A program made the position numbers and the translations under genes. The notes beneath the pieces are model-generated. The model was not told the origin of the DNA and did no database searches. It saw nothing but the letters and a program-made list of their open reading frames with translations. DNA of 64,000 bases from Prorocentrum cordatum. Its lineage: Eukaryota; Sar; Dinophyceae; Prorocentrales; Prorocentraceae. Position 1 is the stretch's first letter, and every line of letters begins with the position of its first letter. Below, piece after piece: positions 50,806 through 61,849 of the stretch. The DNA lies in assembly GCA_963575745.1 (NCBI GenBank), contig CAUYUJ010015310.1, positions 17,501 to 81,500 of the forward strand. The letters run 5' to 3'.

Positions 50806-51950
50806 ATGCCAGACAGCGCGCCGCGCGCGCCGCCCCCAGCCAAACCGCCGCCTGGCGGCCCGCCGGCGGCCTCGTCCGCCACCCCCGCCGACGCTAGCGC
50901 AGAGGGCAGCCGCGCCGCGCCGAGCAGCGCGGGTGGTGACGGGGCCAACTATGCAGATTGGAACGGCTGGGAAGGCTGGTGCAATCGCCAGGGGAGCTCC
51001 ACCTGGGGCGGAGGAGGGCGAGGCCTCGATGCAGGCTCGTCGAAGACGGCGCCGAGTTATGAGCTGCTGAGGACCGACGGTTGTCAGGCATTTCTACTCA
51101 AGCTGGAGGTATTCGAGCGATGCTGCGCTTATATATACATCGAGCGTTGCTGCGCTTATATATATATATAAATATATTAAACTAAATTAAATTATTAAGA
51201 AGAAGAAAAAAAGAAACACAGAAAAAGAAGAAGAAGAAGAAGAAGAGAGAGAGGACAAAACAAAAAAAAAAAAAAAAAAAAAAAAAACGGCACCACCGCC
51301 GTCAGCGAGGGGGCGTTTCTGGTCGCGAACTCGCTGCAGGGCGAGGCCGCGAAGGCTACGGAGGATGCGGGCTTGGGCTTGTCAGAGACGGGGGAGGCTT
51401 TCAGGCCAGCGTTCCAGGTGTTGGGCGAGTGCTACAAGTATACTAACCAGACCGAGCTGCCAGCCCGCGCAGATCATTTCTGTGGCAAGTTCGCTCGCCA
51501 GGAGAAGGAGACGATGAAGCCGTGCTGCCTGCGCCGCAAGCGAGAGCTCAGGGAGCTCATGGAGATTGGGATGGAGAGGAGATCCCAGACATGCTGGCGG
51601 GCTTGCGCCTCTTCGCGCGATCGGCCATGCCCCCGTCGGGCGCCGCGCAGGTTCGGTTTTAGCGCGTAGACGCGCCAGTTGGACTAAGGTGAAGAAATCA
51701 ACGTTCAACGCGCATGGAGCCGAAGCGATGCCCGACAAGCGAGATGTTAAACGAGTGGAGAAGATGCTGGTAGGTCAGAGCTTGAAGGACGGTGTGAACT
51801 ACGCAAGCAATTACGAGTGGGCGCGAGGCCTACGCTACGAGGCTCGCACCTGGAGGAGAAGGAGCACGAGGACGACGAGGAGCACAACTACGAGGAGAAC
51901 GAGGCCCACCTCAGTTTCGCGGGCGCGAAGAAGCGTCGGGCGCACGTAGC
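50806..51950 (+). pseudogene. Copia gag remnant
   Basis: The ATG at 50806 gives a Pro/Ala-rich start (MPDSAPRAPPPAKPPPG) and NYADWNGWEGW, up to about 51113. After an AT-rich insertion, a gag-like stretch continues: GECYKYTNQTELPARADHF, then FARQEKETMKPC. After a frame change come DMLAGLRLFARSAMPPSG and KRDVKRVEKMLVG. The helical spacing and the position before the pol domains support gag. At least two frame breaks and the insertion make it non-functional. Confidence 0.6.
51114..51290 (+). repeat. AT-rich poly-A-bearing insertion in gag
   Basis: A duplicated cgagcg(a/t)tgctgcgctta phrase is followed by a tatata stretch, AGA repeats and a run of about 26 A (51261-51287). It interrupts gag in GC-rich DNA. 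The A run suggests a retroposed short element or microsatellite growth. Confidence 0.6.
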
Positions 51951-51959
51951 GCCAGTATA

Positions 51960-53843
51960 AAACTGGAATGGAAATTGCATGCCTAATCTTGCTGGCAAAA
52001 TTCAAAAGGGCACTTCGCGCCTTGCGCTCTGGGTGCCTGTGCGCGACTGGATTCCGCTCGTTGTTCTCTGCGGGACTTCAAAGCACATCGCGATGGGCGT
52101 GTTTTCCCAGTAGGGTTTGGGCGCTCGCGTTCTTTTGGCCGCGGCGTGCGATCTGTCTTCCTGCGGCATGTGTGCGCGCTTGGGCTGTTCGTTTTCTCTT
52201 TCCGTTCTCGCCTTGCTGTCGCAATTTCGCGACGTTCCGCCCCCCGTGCCGCGCCGTCAGGTGGGGCGACCTCGCGCGCCCATGGGCTTCATCCGATCGG
52301 GTCCAGCGAATGTATTTCCTCGCGGAGACTGCGCTGCGCAGCTCGCACTAGCTGGTACGCTTGAAAGCGCTGTGCGGGGCCCATGCTGGCCAACATGCTG
52401 CTGGGGTGCCCCCCGTTCCTGCCCGTCGCCCTGCCCCCCTGCCCCTCTTCGTCCTCCACCATTTCCGCTCTTCCAGTCCTGGTAATTCTTCTCTTCGTCC
52501 ACCTGTTCAATCTCTCTCCTCCACCTCTCCCTCCTTCCCCCGCCCCCTCCACCTCCTCCTCCTCCTCCTCCTCTTCCTCCTCCTCCTCATTGTCCTCCTC
52601 CACCTCCCCCCCAATCGCCCTCCTCCTCCCCCCCCCCCCCGTCCTCGCCCCCCTCTGGCCCCGTTCAGTTGCGGGGCGAACCCCCTGTCGGCCTTGCGCG
52701 ATAACCCTTTGGAATGACGAAACGCGCCCCCTGGCGCCCGCCCCCGCGCGGCGAGGCGGCGCGACGCGCGGCGTGGCTTCCGGCATGTATTCCGGCATGG
52801 AGCCGGCGCGAATTCGGCATGAGTATGACGCGGCAAATTTGCATGGCCAAAATCAATCTTAGATGGCGCATGACAAATTTGAGCCGCATTCCTGTCATGC
52901 GCGCGATTTCGCGGTCGCTGCGCCATCCCGGGCGCCCTCGGGCAACGTTTTCACGCCGCCCTGCGGCTCTTTTCCCCGGTTCTCAGGCGGACGCGAGGCG
53001 AATGGCGCCCACCCTCGCCCCCGTTGGGCCCTGGGCATGGATGGCCAAATCAGCGGCGCATCGTTGAACATCAGGCGCGTCGATGTAGGGCCGTCGGTCC
53101 CCAGGCGCGAGTTCGCGCTGCCCCTCGCGCCCGCGACGCGCCTCCACGTCGAAAATAATTGGCGCCGATCGACGGCGCCGCGCGCGGACCAACGCGGAAA
53201 CGCGGCCCTCAGCGTCCGCCGCTGCGCCCTAGGCGCCAGCGCCGAGCCCCCAGGCGTCTGGGACGCGTGCGAACTGCTCCGAAGGGGCCTCCGGTTGCTC
53301 GTCTCGGCGCCGCGACGCGCGCGAGGGGTGCGCCGGGATCGGCGGGGGGGGGGCCATTCGACCAGCGGCAGCGGAACCTTCCGCAAAGCTTCTTTCGGCG
53401 CCCTTCGCGCTAAACTTGCGGGATGGCCCAGGAAACCTCGGAGGACCTTTGAGCGGTCAGCGGTCAGTTTGGCAGCCCCCGCGCGGGCCGGGCGGCGGGC
53501 GGGGGAGGGCGCGTCTTCTCCGAGCGGCGCCAGACAAGTCTTCAGGTGCATCACGGTGGCCCGCGGGGCCCCGTGGATTCCGCGGGGCGCAATGGGACTA
53601 GGGGCGCGGGTTCGGGCGGGCGTGCTCATCGTTTCAGGCAGGTCAAACAATGCATCCCTGGAGATAGCATTCCAAGTTGCCTGGTCGTGTTTGTGGTTTT
53701 GCCCGTGGCGCTGCTTTAATGATCTGGAAGATGCTTGCATCCCGCGCCGTCATATTTTCCGTCTCTGGCGTTTGGCTCGCACTTGCCCCCGTTCGACATG
53801 GCCACCCAGCCAGTCAACGTCGCGTGAAGTAGCTTCGTAAGAC
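51960..53843. other. GC-rich stretch inside the retrotransposon without pol-type coding
   Basis: It includes a TCC microsatellite (52540-52600) with C runs after it. Minus-strand frames up to 280 codons are open because of composition; they show no retroviral or other domain. This may be a later insertion into the element. Confidence 0.5.
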
Positions 53844-55274
53844 GTGTTTTTTGCGTTGGGGGGGGCTTCTTCTTCTTCTCGTCTCATCGTGCGCCTCTTC
53901 TGCGGGCCCGCGGGGGCCGAGAAGCGCGTGGCGGAGGTCGCCGGGCCACGTGGGTTCTGCCCGATCGCCGCCCTCGCCCCAGAGTACAACTACCAGCGCG
54001 ACGGCCGCGCGGGGCCGACGAGAGCGACGAGGCCCAGCACGGGCACAGGCAAAGGGCGCGGCAAAGGCAGAGGGCGCGGCAATGTATTCGGCCCACCGCG
54101 ACGAGAAGCTTGCAGGCCGCAGAAGGGAGCGTTTGGCATGGGTGCGCCATCAGTAGCAGGGTCGACAGGATGGGGCGCAACCCAGCAGCGCGGCCCGAGG
54201 TTCAAGCGCTTCAGGCATGGAGGCTTCACCAAGCCCGACGACGAGGCACGCGTGGTGGAACATGTTGAGACGCTGGAGTATGCTGACTCGACCGAGGGTT
54301 TCTCCCTGCTCACCATCGGCAAAGGCATCAGCGATGGAGGTGCTGCGCGGCCCGTCATGGGCGACAGAGTGTGGGCGCAGTGGGAGGGGCTACTACGTGC
54401 GCGGCAGTTGTTACATGAGGTCGAGTATAGCAAGAGTGATCGACGCTTCTGATTCGAAGGTGGCAAGGCGCTGGAGGCCAAGCAAGCGGTGACTTTGACG
54501 GCGTGGCCGTTGGGCTTCAAGAAGCAGATCGCGATCCATTTCGTCGACGGCTGGGCGCCGCTGCTGATCGCGCGACCCAGCGTGGAGGAGCGGGGCTTGA
54601 TCCAGGACGACCGGGCTGGAACGCCCACGATGATGGATCTCCCCGACAAGGGCTGGGCGATGTCCGAGCGCGGCGAGAAGGGCCACTTCACCATCGACCT
54701 GTTGGGCCGAGCTGGGCGCGACGCCGAGGATGCCGCGAGCAAGGGGGCCCCCGCCGACGGCGACGGTAGCAGCAGCGGCTTAACGGACAAGGGCACCGAA
54801 GGAGAGTCTGTCAGTGATGGCGGCGACGACGGAGACACGCCGCCACCTGACCCCGACGCCCTTCGACCTGGAGGCGCTGACGGAGCACTGCGAGATCGGC
54901 AGCGACGACGAGACCTTGGCCACGGAGGAGGTCATGGGCCCGGAGCGCCACCTGATGGATGCGGACCACTTACTCGGACCTGGTCCTGGCCCTGGAGCAG
55001 GCGCCGTCCGACATGGAGAATGCGCTGCGCGGGCCGCGCAAGAGGCTGGTCTGGAGCCGCTCCCCTGCGCATGTACCGGCGCCCCCGGCAGCGCGTGGAT
55101 GGGGAGATCTCTGAGGAGCGCGCCAAGGAGATCAATGATGCCACGGGGCGATAAGAGCGGACGTTTCTCAAGATGATTCCGACGGCGTTTGTGAAGCAGC
55201 AGAACGCAAACCGACGCGCGCATGTAGAAGGCCCGTGGAAGGGGGCTACACTGGCGGACGAAGACATGGACGAC
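53844..55274 (+). pseudogene. Copia gag end and protease-region remnant
   Basis: The frame 53844-54452 contains a Gly/Arg/Lys-rich stretch KGRGKGRGRG, followed by FKRFRHGGF, EYADSTEGFSLLTIG and MGDRVWAQWEG. A second frame from 54489 continues with MDLPDKGWAMSERGEKG and DLLGRAGRDAED. A third carries IPTAFVKQQNANRRAHVEG near 55175. No clear Asp-Ser/Thr-Gly protease triad was found. The position between gag and integrase suggests the protease region, but this is inference. Confidence 0.4.
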
Positions 55275-55275
55275 G

Positions 55276-56570
55276 TTGCCAGGATATCGCTGCAGGCTCG
55301 ACCAGTGCGGTAAAGGAGCGAAGTACACGATCCAGAGGAACGCTATACCATGCCAGAAGCCCACGAGACTGCAGTCAACCAACAAGGTGTTCATTCACCA
55401 CGTGACCCTGGCATGCGCGCGCACGGGCGACCTCGTGATCCCGCGGGGCAAGCTCGCCCGACAGGCTCAGAACTTCCCGAGACCCATGGCGAGGATAATG
55501 GCCTACTTGATCGCCTACCAGGGGATGGCCGACAACATCAGCGACATCAACGCGGCCGAGGAGGTCGGACATCGACGCCATCGAGTACACAGACATGATG
55601 CAGGAGCTGATGACGCGATTCAACGCGTTGAGGATCCGTGCAGTCAAGAGTGCACATGTCAGCCTGGGTCACCCTACAAACGTAGCGCTGGCGGTCGCCA
55701 CGCAGCATGCGGGTGCCCCGGCGCGTTGGATCCAGTGCGCCAGGCTCTTCCAGTGCGAGAGCTGCCTAGGCGGGCAGAGACCCCGAGCGGCGCGATTCGC
55801 GGTGCTGCCGGGGGCCAAAAGGTCCGACGAGGTGGTCTGCACCGACGCTTAGCCTACTACATCGCGTGGGAGAAGATGGAAAGGAAGATCCTAGCCATTA
55901 TGGGCGAGCGAATTTACGCGCAACGAGGTCGACTGCCCGTTCTAGAAGGAGACGTTTCTGAAGGAGTCGAAGTTATGGGACGGGCCGTGGATCAGCTGGG
56001 CCGGCAAGCCTACGACGATGAACATGAGAATGGGGGGCTCGCACGCGGCGAAGCGCGCGCGACTGGATGAGCAAGCGCGGCATCAAGCTCGACCTGATCC
56101 CGAAAGGCGTGCACCGCGGGCTAGGCCTTAATGGGGCGGAACCACGCGGTCAGGAGGGAACGGCTCAGTAAGCGCCATCTGCAGTTCCCCGACGACTCGC
56201 TCACGACAGCCCGCAGGATGACCGCCGGCCAGCGGGGCGCCCTGAGGAGCGCGCGCGGGTTCTCGCCTGCGGCGCTGGTCTTGGGGGAGCAGCCCAAGAT
56301 CCCCAGCGCCCTCTGCGACGAATACTTCGGCCTGTCGGACCAGGCCAGTCGACCCCAAGAGCGAGGTGCGCGAGATGATGATCGGGGGAACGGCTGCCGC
56401 GACGGCCTTCATCGAGGCCAATTGCTCGCGCGCCATGCGAGCGGCGCTGCTGGCGCGCAGCAGGCCAACGAGGAGGAACAACGAGATCGAAGAGTGGGTC
56501 TCTTCTAGCGACCCGAGCAGACGCAGGGGCTGGAGAAGTGCCACCGGCACCGCCCAGCTCTGGCGGTAGC
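55276..56570 (+). pseudogene. Copia integrase remnant (HHCC zinc finger and core)
   Basis: In frame 55595-55852 HVSLGHPTNVAL, then FQCESC gives the H-x4-H and C-x2-C ligands of a GAG-pre-integrase finger. The following core changes frame repeatedly: VVCTDA is the likely first catalytic Asp region. LIPKGVHRGLG, then MGRNHAVRRERLS (about 56095-56170) fits the third catalytic block, with Gly where Glu is expected. The C-terminal part shows GFSPAALVLGEQPKIPSALC (about 56258-56318) and FIEANCSRAMRAALLARS (about 56407-56463). The integrase is therefore damaged. Confidence 0.65.
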
Positions 56571-56937
56571 AGTGGAGGCGAAGGTCAACGAGGACAATGT
56601 GATGCACGCCTCGGTGGCGTGCTCAGGCGCGTGCTCAGACGGACGAACGGAACCTGCAACTACCCGGACCTCGCCGAGAAGGGTCGCTTGCCCCAGTGCG
56701 ACGACCACATGGGCGACATGGGCGAGCAGCAGCAGCCGCGCGCCCAGGCGCCCATGGAGACGGACGAGACCGACGACCCGATAGGGGCAGCTGCCACAGC
56801 GGCTCCTGGATATCCTCAGCCGACGACGGCCGGCGAGGGAGAGGATGACGGACCAGCTGCGGCCCGCGCCGGCGCGTCTGGCAGCGCTGCGCAGGAGCCC
56901 AGCTGGTTCAGCATCGAGGCGACGGCTAAGAGGGCCA

Positions 56938-58531
56938 AGGAGTGTCGAGGAGGCTGAGAAGCCGGGCGGCATCCCGCTGGCCAAGCGCGCCCGCCTGTCG
57001 TGGGCGAAGCTCGCCCTGCAGAGCGAGGAGGCTGCGCTCGCCGACGAGGTGGGCGACGAGATGCCGTTCTTGGAGGAGTCCACCGAGACGGCGTACACGC
57101 TGGACTTCAAGAGGAAAGCCCCCGCCATCGTGGAGGGTAGGCGGACGCCCGAGGAGAAGGACTAGTTCTACGCGGCGAAGCTGGAGGCCTTCGAGTTTTA
57201 CCATCGCAATGACGGCTGGGGGCCCATCAACGAGGCGGATGTGGATCCCAGAGCCTGCTGCCCCCTGCGCTGCCTGTTCATGTGGAAGATGAAGGATGGG
57301 CAGAATGTGGCCAACGCGCGGGTGCTCTACCAAGGGTTAAAGCGCCGCGACGTCGCCGAGGGCCAGCTCGACGAGGAAGTGGCGACCTTCAGCAGGCCTG
57401 GCCGGCGTACGGTCATGCTCTGGGCGTCTCTAAGGAAGTGGAGGTTGTTCAGCACGGGCATCAAGTCCGCATTTCAACAGGCTGAGGACGTGCCCGCACG
57501 CGGCCTCAAGCTGCGCGCGAGCCCGACGAAGGAGATGAGAGAGATGCTCTCTGACCAGATCGGCCTGCAACCTGGACGGCCGCCCAGGATGATCAAGCCG
57601 CGTTTTGGTGACCCGCGGTCGCCCAAGCATCGGCGCTATCGTTCCGACGAAGTCGCGGGGGAGATCGGGTTCAAGAACCACGCGCTCGAGGATTGCTTGT
57701 TGCTGTCCCTGCGCCCGGCGAGGGTCGACGACGGTCCGTTCGACGCGCGCAGCTTCGAGGGCCAGACCTGCGCGGTGGATGGCCTGATCGGCAAGCGCGC
57801 GGGCGACTTCGCCGGGCGCGGCGAGGGCGCGACGAACGACGGGACCTCTACGCGAAGCCCAACGGTACCGAGTGCTTCCAGGCGCGGCTAGGGATGCTCA
57901 ACGAGAAGTTTAAGTTCGGCAAGTGGGAGTTCGGACCGAGTCCGGTCTTCACTGGAGGCGAAGTGGGGCAGTCTCTGAGCACCTACGGCGCGACCCTCAA
58001 GTTCGAGAGGTACCTGCGCGGCGAAGCTCATCGCCGTCGAGAAGCATCGGGAAGCCGACCCCGCGAGCGCGCTGTCGCCGAAGGAGCTGACGAACTTCAG
58101 GACTCTGAATGGACAGTTGCAGTGGCCAACAGCCCAAGGGGTGATCATAGCAGCGGCTACTGTGCCCTTCCGAGCTTCGGCGACAGGTCGAACCACCGTG
58201 CAGGATCTCTTGGATGCGAACAAAGACTTGCGCTTTCTGAAGGCCAACGCGGACGTAGGGCTGCACTTCCGGTTTGACAGGGCCCGGAGTCAACTACGTT
58301 GGCAGCTTGACCGACGCGAGCCGGGCGAACCTACATGACGGAGGTTCGCAGAGAGGCGATGTAATCTTCATTGGCCCCGCGGGCGAGTTCGACGCCGGCG
58401 CCCCCGCGCCTTTCGCGTCCATGGAGCGGGCCTCGAAGAAGTTGCTGCGTCTGTGCAGGAGCTCGCTGTCAGCGGATGCCCAGGCAGCAGCCTTGGGTGT
58501 GGACTTGCTGTTCCGGGTGAAGGTCTACTAG
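56938..58531 (+). pseudogene. Copia reverse transcriptase and RNase H remnant
   Basis: An in-frame TAG (57163-57165) follows RRTPEEKD. RT blocks then appear in one frame: ACCPLRCLFMWKMKDGQ, NARVLYQGLKR, WRLFSTGIKSAFQQAED and MIKPRFGDPRSPK. The position of the catalytic V-D-D reads CAVDGLIGK (Gly codon 57781-57783), so the second Asp is lost. After more frame changes come KFKFGKWEFGPSP (about 57910) and an RNase H block: TDASRANLHDGGSQRGD (58308-58358), KKLLRLCRSSLSADAQAAA and GVDLLFRVKVY to the stop at 58531. All of this fits Copia RVT_2 plus RNase H. Confidence 0.7.
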
Positions 58532-58691
58532 GCGTGGAGCCTGCGCCCCGACCTGGAGCTCGAAGAGGCGATGGTGCACCTGCAGGTACCTGGGAGAGTC
58601 GCCTATCATCACTGGCGCGAAGTGTCTCTACGACGCGTCGCGCTCGGCGGCGGCAGGCCTGGGCATTGCGGAGAAGAGGGCGGCCATCGAG

Positions 58692-58961
58692 GTGAAGAAC
58701 GTGAGCGAGCAGATGGCAGAGATCGGCGCTTCCTGGAAGTGGGTGAATACGCAGCGGCAGATGGCGGACGGACTTACCAAGCTCTGGGCCCGCCGAATGA
58801 TGGCCGATGCACAACGACCCGGTGTGCACGCGCTACGACATGATGCTGACTTCGTGGCCGCACGAAGCTGCCCAAGAGAGCCGTGGATCATCGCGAGAAG
58901 GAGCTGGATGACGCCGGCGAGGCACTGCGCGACGCCCTCGAGACACCGCCTGAGACGATGA
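58692..58961 (+). pseudogene. Retrotransposon C-terminal tail (MADGLTKL block)
   Basis: WKWVNTQRQMADGLTKLWAR followed by HALRHDADFVAA is the typical conserved end of Copia RNase H-region polyproteins, in a frame different from the preceding one. A single frame shift separates it from 58531. Confidence 0.6.
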
Positions 58962-58991
58962 CGAGGGCGAAGGCGAAAGCCAAGCGCCATT

Positions 58992-59546
58992 TTGGCGCGC
59001 TTGGAGCGAAGCTGGCTGCAGCACTGGCAGCTAGCGCAAGCAGCAGTGCGAGGCCAGGTGATACAGTGCACGCCCAGCGGCGTTGAGCTGTTCAGTCCAC
59101 CGACGACGGCCGACTGGAAAGACATGATTCTGAAGATGGTGGTTTTCGGCTTCTTCCTGGGACTTGTGGTGGCATTATACTGCGGGTTCCGCGCAGGAGC
59201 ATGGCGGGCGTGCTGGGCCAAGCAGAGCGAGCCCGACGCAGAGATCATTCAGATCGAGCCCGACGCGAAGATCCAGGAGATGTGCGAGGCCAAGTCGGAG
59301 CCGCTGCAGCTCAGCGTCGCGACCGCCACGACCGGGGCGTACCTGAAGCCCCATGAAGCTGAAGAGGACGCGCAACGTGCTCGCCCAGTCGCAGCGTCGC
59401 TACAACCAAGACATCAGCACGCCGAGGTTCCAGCCGCTGCCCGACTGCGCTCACGGAGCGTTCGTGGCGGGATGAAAGGGGTTCCCAGAAGCCGTTTTGG
59501 CGAGAGGCCAGTTTGGCATGATGGTCGGCGTGGCCGACGTGAGTGA
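58992..59546 (+). CDS. Short 3' ORF with one membrane segment, inside the retrotransposon
   Basis: After an Ala/Lys-rich beginning, the frame has WKDMILKMVVFGFFLGLVVA (about 59115-59175), a single hydrophobic helix of about 20 residues, then a polar tail with repeated EPDA. It lies between the RNase H tail and the 3' LTR. Extra short ORFs with one membrane helix are what I recall from related dinoflagellate elements; the function is unknown. Confidence 0.4.
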   Translation: MARLERSWLQHWQLAQAAVRGQVIQCTPSGVELFSPPTTADWKDMILKMVVFGFFLGLVVALYCGFRAGAWRACWAKQSEPDAEIIQIEPDAKIQEMCEAKSEPLQLSVATATTGAYLKPHEAEEDAQRARPVAASLQPRHQHAEVPAAARLRSRSVRGGMKGVPRSRFGERPVWHDGRRGRRE

Positions 59547-59605
59547 CACGACGGTCGGCGAGGCCGACATGAGTGATTTGGTCGGCGAGGCCGACTCGTG
59601 CGTGA
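59515..59605. repeat. Three copies of a 15-bp palindrome
   Basis: gtcggcgaggccgac (one variant gtcggcgtggccgac) occurs near 59523, 59556 and 59581, separated by gtgagtgac-like spacers. Each copy is a perfect GTCGGC/GCCGAC hairpin. Confidence 0.75.
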
Positions 59606-59899
59606 GTGCTCCGAGGAGCGCACTTTGCGCGCGTTTCTGCCCGGCGAAATAGTCCGATCGCCGGGCGCGCTGATCAATGAAAGAGATATCGACGTCGCTG
59701 CCGCGACCGCCGGTGAGTTTCACATTCGTTCGAGTCAGACTGGCTCGCGGTGGGGACCAGCGGTGTTGCAGTCGTTTTGCATGCTGCAGTTTCAGTTCTG
59801 TTCCCGCTTCCGAGCTTTCTGGTGCTATTCCGGGGAGCCCTGGCCGTGGCAATGTGTTTTTTTGTTGTGCGAATATGTGCTAACTCATTTTTCAGCCCG

Positions 59900-60147
59900 T
59901 GTCAATATACTTCCCGTTCTACCGAGCTACGTGTGCGTTGTCGTGTGTATTGGCACAGCTCAGCAGCTTCAGCATAGCACGTTGCTGCAAGCAGTTGTTT
60001 CACATGTGTCTGTATTATTGCCACTTGATGTTCAGGGGGGCCTGAGTCAGTTTAAAGGTTGCGTATATTACGGTTCTTTATACGAATATCAAGATAATCG
60101 GCTTTACCGAACACACCCCGAGGAGACTTCGCGTGCTACCATCGGTC
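59900..60147 (+). repeat. 3' long terminal repeat
   Basis: It starts tgtcaatatac and ends near gctaccatcggt. Its homologous partner is 50503-50752. A clear polypurine tract just upstream was not found. Confidence 0.75.
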
Positions 60148-60149
60148 AT

Positions 60150-60600
60150 TAGTTGTTATAGGGGGGGGGGGGGGCTTGTGGCAGCCGCGCTCAGCGCCGC
60201 GAGTACTCAGAAGCAGGCGTACCCGAACCGTTCGCATTCGTACGCATTTGCACCCGGCTTAGCCGTGCTCGCAGTCATGCACTAGACCCACTCGCGCGCA
60301 GGCTCATTCAACCTCAGATTCACCCGCGATCAGACTCACCCGCGCTCAGGCTCTCGTACTCAGACCTGTCGTCCGCGCTCGCGTTTTGTACCCCTCCACG
60401 CATGACGGCGCGCCCTTCATGCGGCTCGTGGTCGCGTAGGGAGCGCCGCCGAAGACGATATTCACAATTGGTATATTCACGACTCGGTTTGGTAGGGTCC
60501 TACGCCAGGCGAATTGCTGAAAAGAGTCAGAAGAATTCAGACCGCCAAGCACTTTTCCCAACCATCCTGTGGTGTTGGGTCCTCGTTTTGAAGAGACGGT
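60150..60600 (+). repeat. Right-hand remainder of module A
   Basis: From about 60300 the sequence cactcgcgcgcaggctcatt, then gatcagactcacccgcgctc, matches module B at 62395-62440. The ttcacaattg and cccaaccatcctgtggtg blocks follow as in B. This shows that module A continues on the far side of the retrotransposon. A G run of 14 lies at 60161-60174. Confidence 0.65.
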
Positions 60601-60604
60601 GCCC

Positions 60605-60668
60605 CGCGTCTCCTTCCTCCTCTCCTCCTCCTCCTCCTCCTCCTCCTCCTCCTCCTCCTCCTCCCTCA
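60605..60668 (+). repeat. TCC microsatellite, module B
   Basis: An uninterrupted tcc stretch of about 50 bp precedes the 89-bp array. Confidence 0.9.
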
Positions 60669-60699
60669 TCCCCCTCCTTGCTTTTGCTCTCCGCGTGTT

Positions 60700-61440
60700 T
60701 CTGTTTCGGCACACCCTTCACACGTTTCCTGGCCCCATCGGGAGTTCCACCTAGATCCCATTGGCGCAGCCCGCATGGCGGCGCCGCCCCATTTTGACAA
60801 ACCCCTCACACGTTTCGTGGCCCCATAGGGAGCTCCACCTGAAGTCCCAGTGGCGCAGCCCGCACGGCGGCGCCGCCCCATTCTGGCACACCCCTCACAC
60901 GCTTCGTGGCCCCATAGGGAGCTTCATCTAAGGTCCCAGTGACGCAGCCCGCGTGACGACGCCGCTCCACTTTGGCAGACCCCTCACACGCTTCGTGGCC
61001 CCATACGGAGCTCCACCCGAAGTCCCAGCGGCGCAGCCCGCATGGCGGCCCCGCTCCATTCTGGCACACACACACCACGTTTCATGGCCCCATAGGGGGC
61101 TCCATCTCAGGTCCCAGTGGCGCAGCCCGCATGGCGGCGCCGCTCCATTTTGGCACACCCTCACGCGCTTCGTGCCCCCATAGGGAACTCCACCTAAGGC
61201 CACATTGGCGCAGCCCGCACGGCGGCGCCGCCCCATTTTGGCACACCCCTCACACGCTTCGTGGCCCCATAGGGAACCCCATCTAGGGTCCCAGCGGCGC
61301 AGCCCGCATGGCGGCGCCGCCCCGTCCTGGCGCGCCCCCGACACTTGTGGCCCCATAGGGGGCGCCATCTAAGGCCCCAGCGGCGCTGCCCGCATGGCTG
61401 CGCCGCCCTATTGTGGCACGCCCCTCACACGTTTCGGGGC
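60700..61440 (+). repeat. 89-bp tandem array, module B
   Basis: Units start gcgcagcccgcatggcggcg, with starts at 60764, 60853 and 60942, giving an 89-bp period. About eight copies. Minus-strand translations give a repeating peptide and are not genes. Confidence 0.93.
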
Positions 61441-61537
61441 CCCTCACACGTTTTGGAAACCTTCTCTCCGCCTCCTGGACTCTCGCCCTGGGCCGTCGGC
61501 TGTCCAGCGCGGTGCCCCTTCGGCCGACGTCGCCCAG

Positions 61538-61812
61538 GCGTGATCCTGGACTGCGGCCGCCACGAGGTGGAGAACGGCAGGAAGGAGGGCGACGACTGGC
61601 GGCTGGAGCTCTACGCGCTGCTCTCGCGCACACCGCGCCACGAGGACCTCCTGCTCACGCGGGCGCCGCGCATCGAGTTCTTCCCGGCAGGGCCGCCGGA
61701 GGGATTGTGGAAACAGCTGGAGCAGTTAGCTACGCGCACGAAGCGGCGCAGAAGGGAGGCGACGGCCCTCGCTAAGGAGCTGGGCTTCACTGAGTTCATC
61801 CGCGAGGCTTGA
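61538..61812 (+). CDS. Short terminal exon of an unrecognised protein (module B, intact copy)
   Basis: It follows a cag acceptor (61535-61537) and reads VILDCGRHEVENGRKEGDDW, then LELYALLSRTPRHEDLLLTR, APRIEFFPAGPPEGLWKQL, and a basic helix TKRRRREATALAKELGFTEF, ending REA-TGA at 61810-61812. About 90 codons. The upstream exon is not visible in the window. Its partner at 49631 is broken. Repetition within the 2.1-kb module suggests a gene end carried along in the repeat; expression cannot be judged. Confidence 0.5.
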
Positions 61813-61849
61813 CTTGAAATGCGGCCCGTCCGAGCCTCGCCGTCTCTCG

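Larger units (their letters stand above)
50503..60147 (+). mobile_element. Decayed Copia-type LTR retrotransposon, about 9.6 kb
   Basis: Two direct repeats of about 250 bp bound the element. A likely primer-binding site follows the left one. Inside, in Copia order, are gag, integrase, reverse transcriptase and RNase H remnants, all in broken frames. The LTRs share long blocks (gctacgtg, cacagctcagcag, ttgatgttcag, cgaggagact) but differ at many sites, pointing to an old insertion. A 1.9-kb stretch between gag and the later domains (51960-53840) has no retrotransposon-like coding. The element sits inside module A of the 2.1-kb repeat. Target-site duplications could not be recognised. Confidence 0.8.

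Noticed and set aside
52895-53740. Minus-strand frame of 281 codons inside the retrotransposon
   Set aside because: Very GC-rich sequence with an equally long open plus-strand frame (52863-53840); neither has a recognisable domain.
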